Assembly: GCA_003550305.1 (NCBI GenBank)
Contig: QKYT01000032.1
Coordinates: 69,738-100,474 of the forward strand
Direction: 5' to 3'
DNA length: 30,737 nt
Source: Glomus cerebriforme
Taxonomy: Eukaryota > Glomeromycota > Glomeromycetes > Glomerales > Glomeraceae
Part shown: one piece after another, positions 30,514-30,737 of the stretch
How positions within the stretch are numbered: position 1 is the first letter of the stretch
Layout of the letters: every line of letters starts with the position of its first letter
Translations under genes and position numbers: made by a program
The notes under the pieces: generated by a model
Told to the model about the DNA's origin: nothing
The model's input: the letters and a program-made list of their open reading frames with translations, nothing else
Databases searched by the model: none

Positions 30514-30610
30514 AGTGAATTTCACTGGAGGTTAATTTAAAAAATAATTAACCAGNAGGTGAATTTTTAAATAATTCACNGGAGGTTAATTTNACCACAT
30601 CATGTGATTT
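30514..30610. repeat. cluster of three short hairpins before CATGTGATT
   Basis: AGTGAA-T-TTCACT (30514-30526), GGTTAATT...AATTAACC (30530-30553) and GTGAATT...AATTCAC (30559-30579) follow each other within 70 bp, then CATGTGATT at 30601-30609. Three ambiguous bases (30556, 30580, 30593) lie between or beside the stems. It is probably the end of a repeat family that continues past the window. Confidence 0.55.
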
Positions 30611-30737
30611 TTATTACATAATTTTATATTTATTAATTTATCAAAGAAATTTTGGTAAATTTAAGATTTATTATAAAAATGCTTTTTTTATTTTGTTTAA
30701 TAAATGGTTTAAAATAGAAAAAAGAAACAAATAATAA

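Noticed and set aside
1..30737. tRNA, rRNA genes or CRISPR arrays
   Set aside because: A search by eye for B-box words and for regular direct repeats with unique spacers found none beyond the degraded SINE-like boxes. The tandem arrays here have degenerate, non-unique spacers.

Overview
This is a very AT-rich eukaryotic window. It has short GT-AG introns of roughly 80-115 nt with CTAAC/CTAAT-like branch sites, A-rich start contexts and long homopolymers. Gene content (secreted alpha-carbonic anhydrase, 1-Cys peroxiredoxin, ATF/CREB-type bZIP, NMNAT-like protein) and the repeat style fit an arbuscular mycorrhizal fungus (Glomeromycotina, Rhizophagus-like). That assignment is inference from composition and family resemblance, not from a database match.

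Layout. 1-12.7 kb is gene-bearing: secreted alpha-carbonic anhydrase (+, 2181-3008), an unknown acidic protein (-, 4448-4930), a two-exon protein with two C-terminal membrane helices (+, 6531-8336), a three-exon 1-Cys peroxiredoxin (+, 10344-11220) and, convergent to it, an ATF/CREB-like bZIP factor (-, 11582-12640). 12.7-19.6 kb is a repeat island holding MITE-like elements, degenerate satellites, tandem arrays, a SINE-like unit, a Helitron-like 3' end and decayed gene fragments. 19.6-22 kb holds a second gene pair in convergent orientation: an NMNAT-like adenylyltransferase (+, 19642-20481) and a bacterial-looking SAM methyltransferase with one intron (-, 21050-21966). 22-30.7 kb is again repeats: a badly decayed transposon-like gene (-, about 24380-26740), then a decaying multi-exon gene (+, about 27094-30020) broken up by at least two palindromic transposons.

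Most unusual signals: (1) a tandem array at 17645-18030 whose units look like exon-intron modules, each with its GTAAGT donor locked in a perfect hairpin; (2) fold-back elements at 27767-28295 and 28990-29341, plus a locus at 13740-13922, that share a 35-bp near-palindromic core (six copies in all), although the two complete elements have unrelated ends and different target duplications; (3) a 723-bp TA-flanked element inserted in one copy of a tandem repeat, so that sister copies preserve the empty site; (4) a reading frame that resumes on the far side of a 529-bp palindrome. No operon logic applies. The host genes look like independent housekeeping, stress and signalling genes.
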